DNA of 64,000 nt from Thioclava sp. JE_KL1 (GTDB lineage: Bacteria; Pseudomonadota; Alphaproteobacteria; Rhodobacterales; Rhodobacteraceae). Where the stretch lies: NCBI RefSeq assembly GCF_009296265.1, contig NZ_WBJS01000002.1, positions 248,001-312,000 of the forward strand. Direction: 5' to 3'. The position numbers and the translations under genes were made by a program. Positions 55,353 to 63,202 of this stretch are shown piece by piece; positions within the stretch are counted from its first letter, which is position 1; each line of letters opens with the position of its first letter. The notes below the pieces were generated by a model, which did not search any database, was not told the origin of the DNA, and worked only from the letters and a program-made list of their open reading frames with translations.

Positions 55353-56273
55353 TCAGGAACGCGGTTTCTTCAGGTGAAACTTCAGCCAGAACTTCAGAAG
55401 CCTGAGCCAACTGACTTTCTCGCGCTGCATGATCTCTTCGAGAAAGGGCGTGCGGCGGAGATATTTCCAGTAGAGCCACGCATAGGGGTGCCATTCGGCT
55501 GCCTGCCAGGGTTTCGGCGACTCCGTGAAATGAATGATCCGCGGCAAAGCCTGAGCCAGAGGGACCGAAGAGGTGTAGTCGCACCCTTCCCAAAGAAAGA
55601 GGCGTTGGAAATTCCACTTCGCGTCCAGCGGTGACCAGTTCTCCCAGAATACCTTGTTCAATGCGTCCTGATCCGCGAACTCGTATTTCTCGGGCGCGGC
55701 CAGGAGCATGTCGAGCGCTTGGGACAATGCGTCCGTGGCCCGGACCGCGTCGAGATCGAACAGGAGGACACCGGCATTGAAATAAGTGCCCTCGCTCGGC
55801 AGCTCATGTTGCCGCGCGAAGTTCGTCGGGTCCACGAACGCGTCTTGCACGGCGCCGCAGGCCAAACCTTTCAGATCGGTGCTCCAGAGGTCGACGAGAC
55901 TTCCGGTCACAACCATGTCGATATCCAGATAGATCACGCGTGAGATGTCCTGCGGCAGAAGCTCTGCCATGATGAGGCGCAGGTAGGTCGCGCGACTGAT
56001 ATGCAGGATCGGCGGAAGCTTCAGCGCCTTATGATCCGCAACGTGATAGGGATGGATTTCGAGACCCGTAGCAGTCTCTGCGATCTTCGAGAACCGCGCC
56101 TCATCGACGGAATCGAGTATCGCGTGAACGCGGATCTTCTCCGCGCCTTTGCCCGCCTCGATGGATTTCAGCAGCGACACGAAATGCGGCGCATAGTTGG
56201 AATCGGTCACGCAAACGATGTCGATCACGTTCGGGTCATACGCGGCATGCGGCTCGCGGACGTCGTACATCAT
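55353..56273 (-). CDS. Glycosyltransferase family 8 protein
   Basis: A 306-residue GT-A retaining transferase. IVCVTDSNYAPHFVSLLKSI opens the domain, YLDIDMVV holds the DxD motif and YFNAGVLLFDLDA follows, as in LgtC/RfaJ enzymes. It likely transfers galactose or glucose in glycan assembly. The start at ATG 56273 (or 56270) follows AAAGGA; a longer frame is rejected. It is 28 nt downstream of the GT2 gene. Confidence 0.88.
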   Translation of the reverse strand: MMYDVREPHAAYDPNVIDIVCVTDSNYAPHFVSLLKSIEAGKGAEKIRVHAILDSVDEARFSKIAETATGLEIHPYHVADHKALKLPPILHISRATYLRLIMAELLPQDISRVIYLDIDMVVTGSLVDLWSTDLKGLACGAVQDAFVDPTNFARQHELPSEGTYFNAGVLLFDLDAVRATDALSQALDMLLAAPEKYEFADQDALNKVFWENWSPLDAKWNFQRLFLWEGCDYTSSVPLAQALPRIIHFTESPKPWQAAEWHPYAWLYWKYLRRTPFLEEIMQREKVSWLRLLKFWLKFHLKKPRS

Positions 56274-56301
56274 TCGGAGTCCTTTGCGATCAGTTCGCCT
56301 G

Positions 56302-57177
56302 TTAGAAATATCGGGACTGTCTCTTGGGAGGCTTGAAATTCGCTGCCAGCAGAGCTTTGGCGATCGCGAAATGCATCCGGGCACGATCGGGGCGTCGGCG
56401 GATGGTGGCGAGCACACCGCGCAGAAAACGTGCGGCGATCCGGTCGGGCATCACCAGTCTTCGATTCACGAAATGCCCAATCGCGAGTTCTTCATTGAGA
56501 AGTTTGGCCTGACTCCAGACGGTCTCTCCGTGATTGGGGTTGAGGTAGCGGAACTTCTCGCTCTCGATCCGGAGCACGGGCCGCTTGAAGCGCTTCAGAT
56601 AGTAACGCGTCCATTCCTGATCCTCGGCTGAGAAGACCTCTTCGCGGAAAGGGCGTTCGCGCATCAAAGCCGTGGGTGCCAACGCTGCGCTATTCGAAAT
56701 CCCATTGCGCCCGTTAAAGAGCCGAGGGGTGATCGAAACGGGTTCGAGCTTGCTCGGATCCGGGCATTCGGAATGCGCAGGCGCCCAGTAGACGATCTCG
56801 AGATCGCGCGCTTTCATCTCCCGCCAGCCGTTTTCCACGAACTTCGGATCGTCGAAGACAACATGACTGCTGAAGATGAGCGTATAGGGAAGTGTGTTCG
56901 CCTCGACGCCGATGTTGATCGCTTTGGAATAGTTGAACTCGGTGTCGTCGTAGGGAACGACGGTCGCGCCGAGGGTCGCGAACTGGTCGCGCACCGCTGC
57001 ATCATGCGAGGAATCCACGATGATGATGTCCTCTGGCGGGAAGCTCTGCTCGCGCAGTTTCGCGATCACCTCTGCAAGCAGCGGCGGGCATTCATAGGCC
57101 CTGATTAGCGCCGCATATCGCGGGGACGCGTCGTCGCATGGAAGCTGCTCGGCTAAAGGTCGGGACTGTGAGGCCAT
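56302..57177 (-). CDS. Glycosyltransferase family 2 protein
   Basis: A 291-residue GT-A inverting transferase. AALIRAYECPPLLAEVI and IIIVDSSHDAAV form the nucleotide-binding start; the DxD-like position is within LIFSSHVVFDDP. Catalytic FSAEDQEWTRYYLKR resembles the ED motif of GT2 enzymes. The start MASQSR has only a weak ribosome site; the frame is open for 68 codons upstream. It probably forms an operon with the GT8 gene. Confidence 0.85.
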   Translation of the reverse strand: MASQSRPLAEQLPCDDASPRYAALIRAYECPPLLAEVIAKLREQSFPPEDIIIVDSSHDAAVRDQFATLGATVVPYDDTEFNYSKAINIGVEANTLPYTLIFSSHVVFDDPKFVENGWREMKARDLEIVYWAPAHSECPDPSKLEPVSITPRLFNGRNGISNSAALAPTALMRERPFREEVFSAEDQEWTRYYLKRFKRPVLRIESEKFRYLNPNHGETVWSQAKLLNEELAIGHFVNRRLVMPDRIAARFLRGVLATIRRRPDRARMHFAIAKALLAANFKPPKRQSRYF

Positions 57178-57489
57178 CGTTTCTTGCCGCAATCTGAAAA
57201 CGCTTTCCTGAAGGTAGGCACGGGCAGGTTTCCGTTCCTGAGTATCGCTTCGAAAAACGGTAGGAGGGCTGCCCCAGCCGAGCAAGACAGCCCGCGCGCA
57301 AGAGCTCTCGGTGGCCGGCTCGCATATGAGATGCGCCGGTTTCTTATCCGTCGCGCCCGCATCTGCCCAAATAAATTGCAACTCGGGGTCGGATCGGAGG
57401 CGTGAGAACCGTCACGCGGTGAAGAGGGCGCAGGGCTCGCTTAGGTTCGAGTGGGGAGTGCTCGATACAGTTCAAAGGTAGCCCAGAGA
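57178..57489. other. 312-nt divergent region in the polysaccharide locus
   Basis: The space between the minus-strand GT2 gene and the plus-strand sulfotransferase holds promoters for both. Short frames on both strands show no recognisable protein. I see no clear sigma-70 pair or terminator. Confidence 0.4.
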
Positions 57490-58260
57490 ATGCAGTATCT
57501 TTTTGTCGTCACTTACGGTCGGTCCGGTTCAACGGTCCTGCTCAACTTGCTCAACAGGTTGGAGGGGTATTGCATTCGCGGCGAGAATAACGGGATTGCC
57601 AACCATCTTGGCATGAGCGTCTCCGTGCTTGCCGAGGCACAGGAGCACCCGCATGCAAAGTCCCACAATCCGGACGCGCCCTGGTTCGGGATCAACGATC
57701 CGAAGGTCGACAGCTGGGGCCAGAAACTGGCTGACGCGTTCGTCGAGGAGATCTTACGCCCGGATCCGGACACACGCGTCACCGGCTTCAAGGAAATCCG
57801 GTTCACTGCCCATGAGACTACGCTGGCAGAGTATGAGAGCTCCATCGCGTTTCTGACGCAATATTTTCCCGGCGCGCGTATCATCTTCAACACGCGCGAT
57901 TGGCGGGAGGTCGCAGAGTCCGGCTGGTGGCGCTACGAGTCGAACATGAAACGGATCCGCGATCTGATCGAGGATGCGGACCGCCGTTTCGAGGCGTCGG
58001 CCAAGGCGCTCGGAGATCGGGCCTTCTTGATCGACTATGCCGAGTACAAGGGCAAACCGGACGGGTTCCGCCCTCTGCTCGAGTGGCTTGGAGAAGAGGT
58101 CGACGAGGCCCTGTTGGCTTCGGTGTCGCAGAATTGGCTCGTTCACCTGCAGAAGTCACACGATGACCGCGGGAAATTCCTCCGCCTGAAACGCGCGCTT
58201 TCGAAGCGTTTCGCGGAGCGCGCCATCAAGAAGTCCGGCGAAACTTCGATGCTTTCGTAA
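57490..58260 (+). CDS. Sulfotransferase-family protein
   Basis: A 256-residue protein with the PAPS 5'-phosphosulfate loop TYGRSGSTVLLNLL (about 7-20) and a 3'-phosphate region around IIFNTRDWREVAESGWW. It probably sulfates a sugar or related surface molecule with 3'-phosphoadenylylsulfate. A proper sulfotransferase domain is shorter than in eukaryotic enzymes but complete in outline. Its 3' end overlaps the convergent flippase gene by 35 bases. Confidence 0.8.
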   Translation: MQYLFVVTYGRSGSTVLLNLLNRLEGYCIRGENNGIANHLGMSVSVLAEAQEHPHAKSHNPDAPWFGINDPKVDSWGQKLADAFVEEILRPDPDTRVTGFKEIRFTAHETTLAEYESSIAFLTQYFPGARIIFNTRDWREVAESGWWRYESNMKRIRDLIEDADRRFEASAKALGDRAFLIDYAEYKGKPDGFRPLLEWLGEEVDEALLASVSQNWLVHLQKSHDDRGKFLRLKRALSKRFAERAIKKSGETSMLS

Positions 58261-59737
58261 ATAGCGCCTTCAACAACTGAGCCATTTCGAGTTCCGGCCC
58301 CGCTTTGCGCCCGTTGAACTGCCAGAGCGCGGCGACCGCAGCCACATAGGCCATACCGCCTATCGTGATCAGGCCCACCAGGCGCACCGCCTCCAGAGGG
58401 ACGCTCGGCGGCTTCTCCCACATGCTACCGGTGAGCCAGACGACCAGGGCCATGAAGGCCACCGCGATCGCCGGGGTCAGGGCGAGTTGCAGCTGCTCGC
58501 GCAGCCTGATGCCTGCGATCTGCGTCACAAGGGTCATGTTCCAGATAATGTTGATGATGACCGCCACCGCGCCGCCAATCAGGGCGCCGATGAGCATGCC
58601 GTAGTAGCTCGCGCTGCCGAGATACATCCCGAGCAGGATCAGTGGCCATCGAATGAAGAATGCGCGCAGGTCGCGGAAAAAGAGATGCCGGGTGTCTCCC
58701 GTTGCCATGGCGATCGGCTGGATCGCCACCGTCGCCTGCAAGGCTAGGATGATCGCCTGTATCTGAATGACGGGGACGGCGGGCATCCACTTCTCTCCCA
58801 AGACCAGCGCGACAAGGTCATGGGCGACCACCGCGAGGCCGAAGCCGAAGGGGAAAATCCAGAGGCAAGCAACGCCCTGCACGCGTTTATAGGCGGATAC
58901 CAGTTTTTGCCGATCGTTCTTCACCCGGGAAAAGGCCGGGAAGAACGTCCTTTGCAGGGGTTGGTTCAACTGCGCGATGACCACATTCGTGATCCGGTTG
59001 CCGAAACTGTACTGCCCCAGAATGTTGGTTGGCAGCACGGCCCCGAACAGCAGCGGATTGGCGCGCCAGTTCATCGCCTGGATCCAGGTGCCCAGGGTGA
59101 TCCAGATCGAGAAAGAGAGGATCTCGCGATACTTGCTGAAGGTCAGGCGAGGCCGGAAGGGATAGAAGACATAGGAGAGAACGATCCGGGCGACGTCCGA
59201 GGCCACGGCGCCAAGCACCAAGGCCCAATAGGATCGAAACACGAGTGCAAGCGTAATTGCGACGATCGTGCCGAAGAGTTTCTCCCCGACCTTCATCAAC
59301 ACGACTTGATGGAAAACCAGTTCTCGCTCGAATAAGGCGAGTTTTGGATTTGCGAGACCGGCGAAGACGAAGGATCCCGCCATGACGAGCAGGATGTTCT
59401 GCAGTCGCATATCGCCATAGAGCAACGCGACCGGGTAGGACAGCGCGGCCACCGCGCCCCCGACGATGAGGCCACGCGCGAAGGACATCGAGAAGACGGT
59501 GTTGAAATGCTCTTCGGTCGGGGCGTCATGGCGCACCAGCGTCTCCGACAGGGGCATTTCCGCGAGCGACAGAAGAATGGCCATCACCGCAGCACAGATT
59601 GCCACAAGCCCGAAATCCTCGGGCACCAGAAGCCGGGCCATTATGATCGTGTTCAGGAACCCGATTCCGTTCGCGATCATGCTTCCGAGCGCGATCCAGA
59701 CGGCTCCCTTCAGCAGGCGTGTCCGTGTGTCGGTCAT
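58226..59737 (-). CDS. Polysaccharide flippase (Wzx/MOP type)
   Basis: A 503-residue inner-membrane protein with about 12-14 hydrophobic helices. The N-terminus (GAVWIALGSMIANGIGFLNTIIMARLLVPEDFGL) is typical of the PST/Wzx group of the MOP superfamily, which moves lipid-linked repeat units across the membrane. It fits with a priming transferase and polymerase nearby. AAGGA lies 12 nt before the ATG. Confidence 0.88.
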   Translation of the reverse strand: MTDTRTRLLKGAVWIALGSMIANGIGFLNTIIMARLLVPEDFGLVAICAAVMAILLSLAEMPLSETLVRHDAPTEEHFNTVFSMSFARGLIVGGAVAALSYPVALLYGDMRLQNILLVMAGSFVFAGLANPKLALFERELVFHQVVLMKVGEKLFGTIVAITLALVFRSYWALVLGAVASDVARIVLSYVFYPFRPRLTFSKYREILSFSIWITLGTWIQAMNWRANPLLFGAVLPTNILGQYSFGNRITNVVIAQLNQPLQRTFFPAFSRVKNDRQKLVSAYKRVQGVACLWIFPFGFGLAVVAHDLVALVLGEKWMPAVPVIQIQAIILALQATVAIQPIAMATGDTRHLFFRDLRAFFIRWPLILLGMYLGSASYYGMLIGALIGGAVAVIINIIWNMTLVTQIAGIRLREQLQLALTPAIAVAFMALVVWLTGSMWEKPPSVPLEAVRLVGLITIGGMAYVAAVAALWQFNGRKAGPELEMAQLLKALFTKASKFRRTS

Positions 59738-59790
59738 CTGTTCTGGGGGTCCTTTCGCAGCAAGCTATGATCGAGGTGGTCGCCCGACGA

Positions 59791-60693
59791 TCAATGGATG
59801 AACGTGATATCCGCGCGCGCTTCGATCGCGGAGATGTCCGAAACGTAGTCTTGCTGCATTTTTCGGAATTGGTCCTCGGGCCATGGGGAGAACCGGTCCT
59901 GTGCGCCTTGCACCGGATACTCATGCTCCAGAGCCGCCATTCGAAACCGCCATTCCGTCGCGGAGAGCGGTTCAGCGGTCTCGGCCATGGCGCGGATTGC
60001 ACTGTCGGAAGCGCTTCCCCGCACAGTAGGGTTCTGCAGCGGCTCAAACGCCTCAGCTTCGACGTCACTCAACCCTTCGAGGATGCGGGGCTCGAGGTCG
60101 CGGAAATCCTCGTAGCGCCAGATGAAGACATTTGCTTTCGGCATGGCATCGCGGATGTCGTCGATGATCTGCAGCCATGCCCCCTGCGGTGAGGAAAAGG
60201 CGGATGCGAATTGCTCTGGGGGCGGCACGGGAGAGAAGCGGATCGCTTCGCCATAGATCGACGCCAGAAAGTCAGGATAGGACCGGATGCAGAGCCAGAT
60301 ATCCAAGGGGCGATCCGGCAGGAATGTCGCGAGAAGCTGAAGCCGCGATATCGCCGTCGGATAAAACGCCCCGTCGAGGAATTCACCCGTTTCGCCCAAC
60401 AGGTTCTCTTCGGAAACAAGCAGTTCGTCCGAGGTGTCGAACAGGCTCGTGATCTTCGACCCAAGCTTGTCGAGGCGCGTTGGACGGCCCGAGAGTGCCT
60501 TGAGCTTTTCCGACCTGCTCGTGCTTTCGCTTTCCGCCCATACCTGATGGAAGAGGGGACGAATGTTGTTGATGGGCCAGAAAGCGACACCTTGCGAGGC
60601 AAGAAGCTTCGCGTTCAGTTCGAGGCGCGCCTGGAGATAGGTTGTCGCTGTCTTGTGGGCTCCGAGATGGAGGCGAATTCGGGGCGTCGTCAC
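59791..60693 (-). CDS. Sulfotransferase-like P-loop protein
   Basis: A 300-residue protein starting LHLGAHKTATTYLQARL, a P-loop resembling the PAPS-binding motif of sulfotransferases. Similar proteins are widespread in Rhodobacteraceae surface-polysaccharide loci. The GTG start (60693) follows GGAGG by five bases. It is upstream of the flippase in one direction with a 53-nt gap. A sulfotransferase call is inferred from the motif alone. Confidence 0.65.
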   Translation of the reverse strand: MTTPRIRLHLGAHKTATTYLQARLELNAKLLASQGVAFWPINNIRPLFHQVWAESESTSRSEKLKALSGRPTRLDKLGSKITSLFDTSDELLVSEENLLGETGEFLDGAFYPTAISRLQLLATFLPDRPLDIWLCIRSYPDFLASIYGEAIRFSPVPPPEQFASAFSSPQGAWLQIIDDIRDAMPKANVFIWRYEDFRDLEPRILEGLSDVEAEAFEPLQNPTVRGSASDSAIRAMAETAEPLSATEWRFRMAALEHEYPVQGAQDRFSPWPEDQFRKMQQDYVSDISAIEARADITFIH

Positions 60694-61211
60694 ATCATCC
60701 TCCGTCTTCTCACCGTTGCGTCAGACTGCGGTCGGCAGCCGCCGCTGCGTCTGCGGCCTCCTTTGAAAGGGCAGGTCGCGGCATCTTTATACCAATGGCT
60801 TACTGAGGAACGGCCCGCGCTGTGAGGTGCAAAGCGCTGAACGGGGCGAGCGCTCTTAATGAAACCGTACGCCTGCCACACAATTGGCCAATTTTCTGGC
60901 CATCGCTAAAATAAGTCGCAGGAATTTCTTCGAATTAGGGGTAATTCCGCGATTTGGCGGAATTCTGGGAAAGCGAACAAGCTTCGCACCTGGGATTAAA
61001 GGTGATTCTGCCGCCCATAATCCTCAAATTGGATTCCGAGCGCCCGTTTTTCGTGCGGACCGCCTCCAGAATGGCGCAATTTCGCGGATCGGTGATGCGA
61101 AATTTATGCTGCAGGTGCGAAAGGATCATTTCGTCTTGTTCGTTTCGCAAGGTTACCAAATCGTTAATCGAGGGATTTCAAACTGTCGCTCTTTCACTGG
61201 GGGGTGAAAAC
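60694..61211. other. 518-nt divergent regulatory region upstream of exoY-like gene
   Basis: This AT-rich space lies between the sulfotransferase-like gene (minus) and the priming transferase (plus). It has a perfect 12-bp palindrome AATTGGCCAATT (60882-60893), a second TGGCCA six bases on (60897-60902), and an imperfect repeat of GGAATTC-like sequence near 60915-60965. A frame on the minus strand (60935-61159) shows no known protein. It is a candidate target of an exopolysaccharide regulator such as MucR or H-NS-like proteins. Confidence 0.45.
60882..60893. promoter_or_regulatory. 12-bp perfect palindrome
   Basis: AATTGGCCAATT is fully self-complementary, and a second TGGCCA follows within 9 bp. 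It could be a dimeric repressor site in the divergent promoter region. Confidence 0.3.
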
Positions 61212-61910
61212 ATGACCTTTGAAACGCGTAAGGGGCACTTCTTTGCTCCGACTACAGTCCATAGTGCTGCTTCTGCTGAACCGCTCGTTGAGCGTCCTGC
61301 AGGAGATATTGCCAAGCGTGGGCTCGATCTGCTGCTTGTGCTCGTTTTCCTGCCGCTGCTTGTTCCGCTTTTGCTCGGGGTTGCCGCGCTTGTCTGTATG
61401 ACGAGTTCGGGGCCCGTGCTTTTCGGACACGTCCGCGTCGGTCGGGGCGGCAAGAAGTTTCGGTGCTGGAAATTCCGGACGATGGTCGTCGATGGCGACC
61501 GGATCCTGGAAGAGCATTTCCGGCGTTTCCCCGAAGAGCGCACTATCTGGGAAGAAGAGAGAAAGCTGCATGACGATCCGAGGGTCACGCCTTTGGGGGC
61601 TGTCCTGCGCAAGCTCAGCCTCGATGAACTTCCGCAGCTGATCAATGTGCTTGTCGGCGAGATGAGCCTTGTCGGGCCGCGTCCCGTCGTTGACGAGGAA
61701 ATGCGCAAATATGGCCGCTCTGGCCGTCACTATCTGCGTGTGCGTCCCGGTGTGACGGGCCTCTGGCAGATCAGCGGACGTAGCGACACTGGCTACGCGA
61801 TGCGGGTGCTTCTCGATCGTCACTACGTGATGTCGTGGAACGTGCTGCTGGATATCAAGGTTCTGGTTCTCACGATCCCGGCAGTTCTGTTTGCGAGCGG
61901 GGCGAGGTAG
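61212..61910 (+). CDS. ExoY-like undecaprenyl-phosphate sugar phosphotransferase
   Basis: A 232-residue polyprenyl-phosphate hexose-1-phosphate transferase that starts repeat-unit synthesis on the inner membrane. One membrane helix (about 30-55, LLLVLVFLPLLVPLLLGVAAL) is followed by RVGRGGKKFRCWKFRTM, the DE motif in LSLDELPQLINV and LVGPRPV, then GVTGLWQISGRS. The length and single helix are like ExoY rather than the longer WbaP. GGGGGG precedes the ATG; a longer in-frame extension is rejected. Confidence 0.92.
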   Translation: MTFETRKGHFFAPTTVHSAASAEPLVERPAGDIAKRGLDLLLVLVFLPLLVPLLLGVAALVCMTSSGPVLFGHVRVGRGGKKFRCWKFRTMVVDGDRILEEHFRRFPEERTIWEEERKLHDDPRVTPLGAVLRKLSLDELPQLINVLVGEMSLVGPRPVVDEEMRKYGRSGRHYLRVRPGVTGLWQISGRSDTGYAMRVLLDRHYVMSWNVLLDIKVLVLTIPAVLFASGAR

Positions 61911-61912
61911 CT

Positions 61913-63190
61913 GTGCCAATGTCCCGTGTCCCGTTACGGCGTTTCCTCTTTCCGTTGGCCGTAACTGCGCTGACTGCATTTCCGGCCTATGCCGAAAAGC
62001 TTGAAGCCGGTGATGTTGTCTCGCTCAATATCGTTGAGTGGCGCAGCGTTGCCGGTGAAATGGCGCAATGGGCCGCGCTGAAGGGGCCATATGAAATCTC
62101 GTCTGACGGTGCCTTGGATATCGGGTTTATCGGGAAGGTCGAGACGAAGGGGCGCGAGGCTGAGGCTGTCGCCGAGGAAATCTCGGCGCGGCTGAAGGAT
62201 ACTTTGGCGCTGACGGAACAGCTCGATGTTCAGCTGAGCATCACGCAGCGTGCGCCGGTGATCGTCGGTGGGCTCGCGAGAAAGCCGGGGCCGGTGGACT
62301 TCACCTCCGGGATGACTGTCCGTCACGCCCTCGCACTCGCGGGTGGGCTGACGGGCGTCTCCGGCGATGGGACGATGTCCCAATATCTTTCGATCGCGGC
62401 ACAGGAGGCCCAGCTGGCGCGGCAGGAGGGCGATTTGCGCCTGCGCATCGCGCGTCTCGACGCGGAACAGGCTGGCACCACCGATGCGAATTTTCCGACG
62501 GCTGCCTCACTCGGGCAGGATGGAGAGCTGCGCGTTGCACAAGAGCAGTCGCTTCTGAAATTGCGGCTCGACTCGGCGAAGCGCAAAAGCGAACTCGTGG
62601 ACGGGCAGGTGACTCTCCTGACTCAAGAGATCGACAAGTTGCAGCAAAAATCCAAAGGCTTGGACCACCAACGGGAATTGATTGCAGAGCAACGCGACAA
62701 GGTTGCGCAGCTCGTTGATCGGGGCCTGAGCCCTAGTAACCGGGCAATCGAAGCCGAACAGAAGCTTGCCGCAATCCAAAGTCAGATCCTCGATGTCGAC
62801 ACTGCGATTTTGCGGTCTCGTCAAGCACTGGCCCGCGCCGAGAATGATCGTCTCGATCTGGGCGCCGGGCGCATCACACAGCTGCTGAACGATAAGCAGA
62901 AAGCGGAATCCGAACTTTCCGATGTTCGTGAGCGCCTCGATCTTCAACGTGGGCTGATGCGGCTGGCCGTGCCGAGCGCTATCGGCGCAGGCTTGGCAGG
63001 CGAAGAGGGCGGCCCGCAATTGCAGGTCGTCGTCACGCCTGCCGGAGGGGGCACTGCGAAGACCGTTGCCGATTTCGACACGCGGCTGTCACCGGGTGAC
63101 CTCGTGGAGGTGACGCTTTCGCGTGACCCCAACGAGACAGCGGCCACGACCGAAGCTCCGCAAAAGCAGGCGGCCGGTAGCAACGGTTGA
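61913..63190 (+). CDS. Wza/ExoF-like polysaccharide export protein with coiled coil
   Basis: A 425-residue exported protein (signal ending FPAYA-E). A polysaccharide-export (OPX) domain begins LEAGDVVSLNIVEW, and an SLBB-type domain contains VIVGGLARKPGPVDFTSGMTVRHALALAGG. Residues about 180-360 form a long Gln/Glu/Leu-rich coiled coil, not found in short Wza proteins. GTG 61913 is chosen as start because GAGG lies five bases before it; ATG 61919 is an alternative. It lies directly downstream of the ExoY-like gene, two bases after its stop. Confidence 0.87.
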   Translation: MPMSRVPLRRFLFPLAVTALTAFPAYAEKLEAGDVVSLNIVEWRSVAGEMAQWAALKGPYEISSDGALDIGFIGKVETKGREAEAVAEEISARLKDTLALTEQLDVQLSITQRAPVIVGGLARKPGPVDFTSGMTVRHALALAGGLTGVSGDGTMSQYLSIAAQEAQLARQEGDLRLRIARLDAEQAGTTDANFPTAASLGQDGELRVAQEQSLLKLRLDSAKRKSELVDGQVTLLTQEIDKLQQKSKGLDHQRELIAEQRDKVAQLVDRGLSPSNRAIEAEQKLAAIQSQILDVDTAILRSRQALARAENDRLDLGAGRITQLLNDKQKAESELSDVRERLDLQRGLMRLAVPSAIGAGLAGEEGGPQLQVVVTPAGGGTAKTVADFDTRLSPGDLVEVTLSRDPNETAATTEAPQKQAAGSNG

Positions 63191-63202
63191 GGCGCGTCCC
63201 GC

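Noticed and set aside
57184-57405. Short frames on both strands between the GT2 and sulfotransferase genes
   Set aside because: They overlap one another and the upstream ends of real genes, and show no family similarity.
60935-61159. 74-codon minus-strand frame in the exoY upstream region
   Set aside because: No domain, no convincing ribosome site, and it lies in an AT-rich regulatory stretch.
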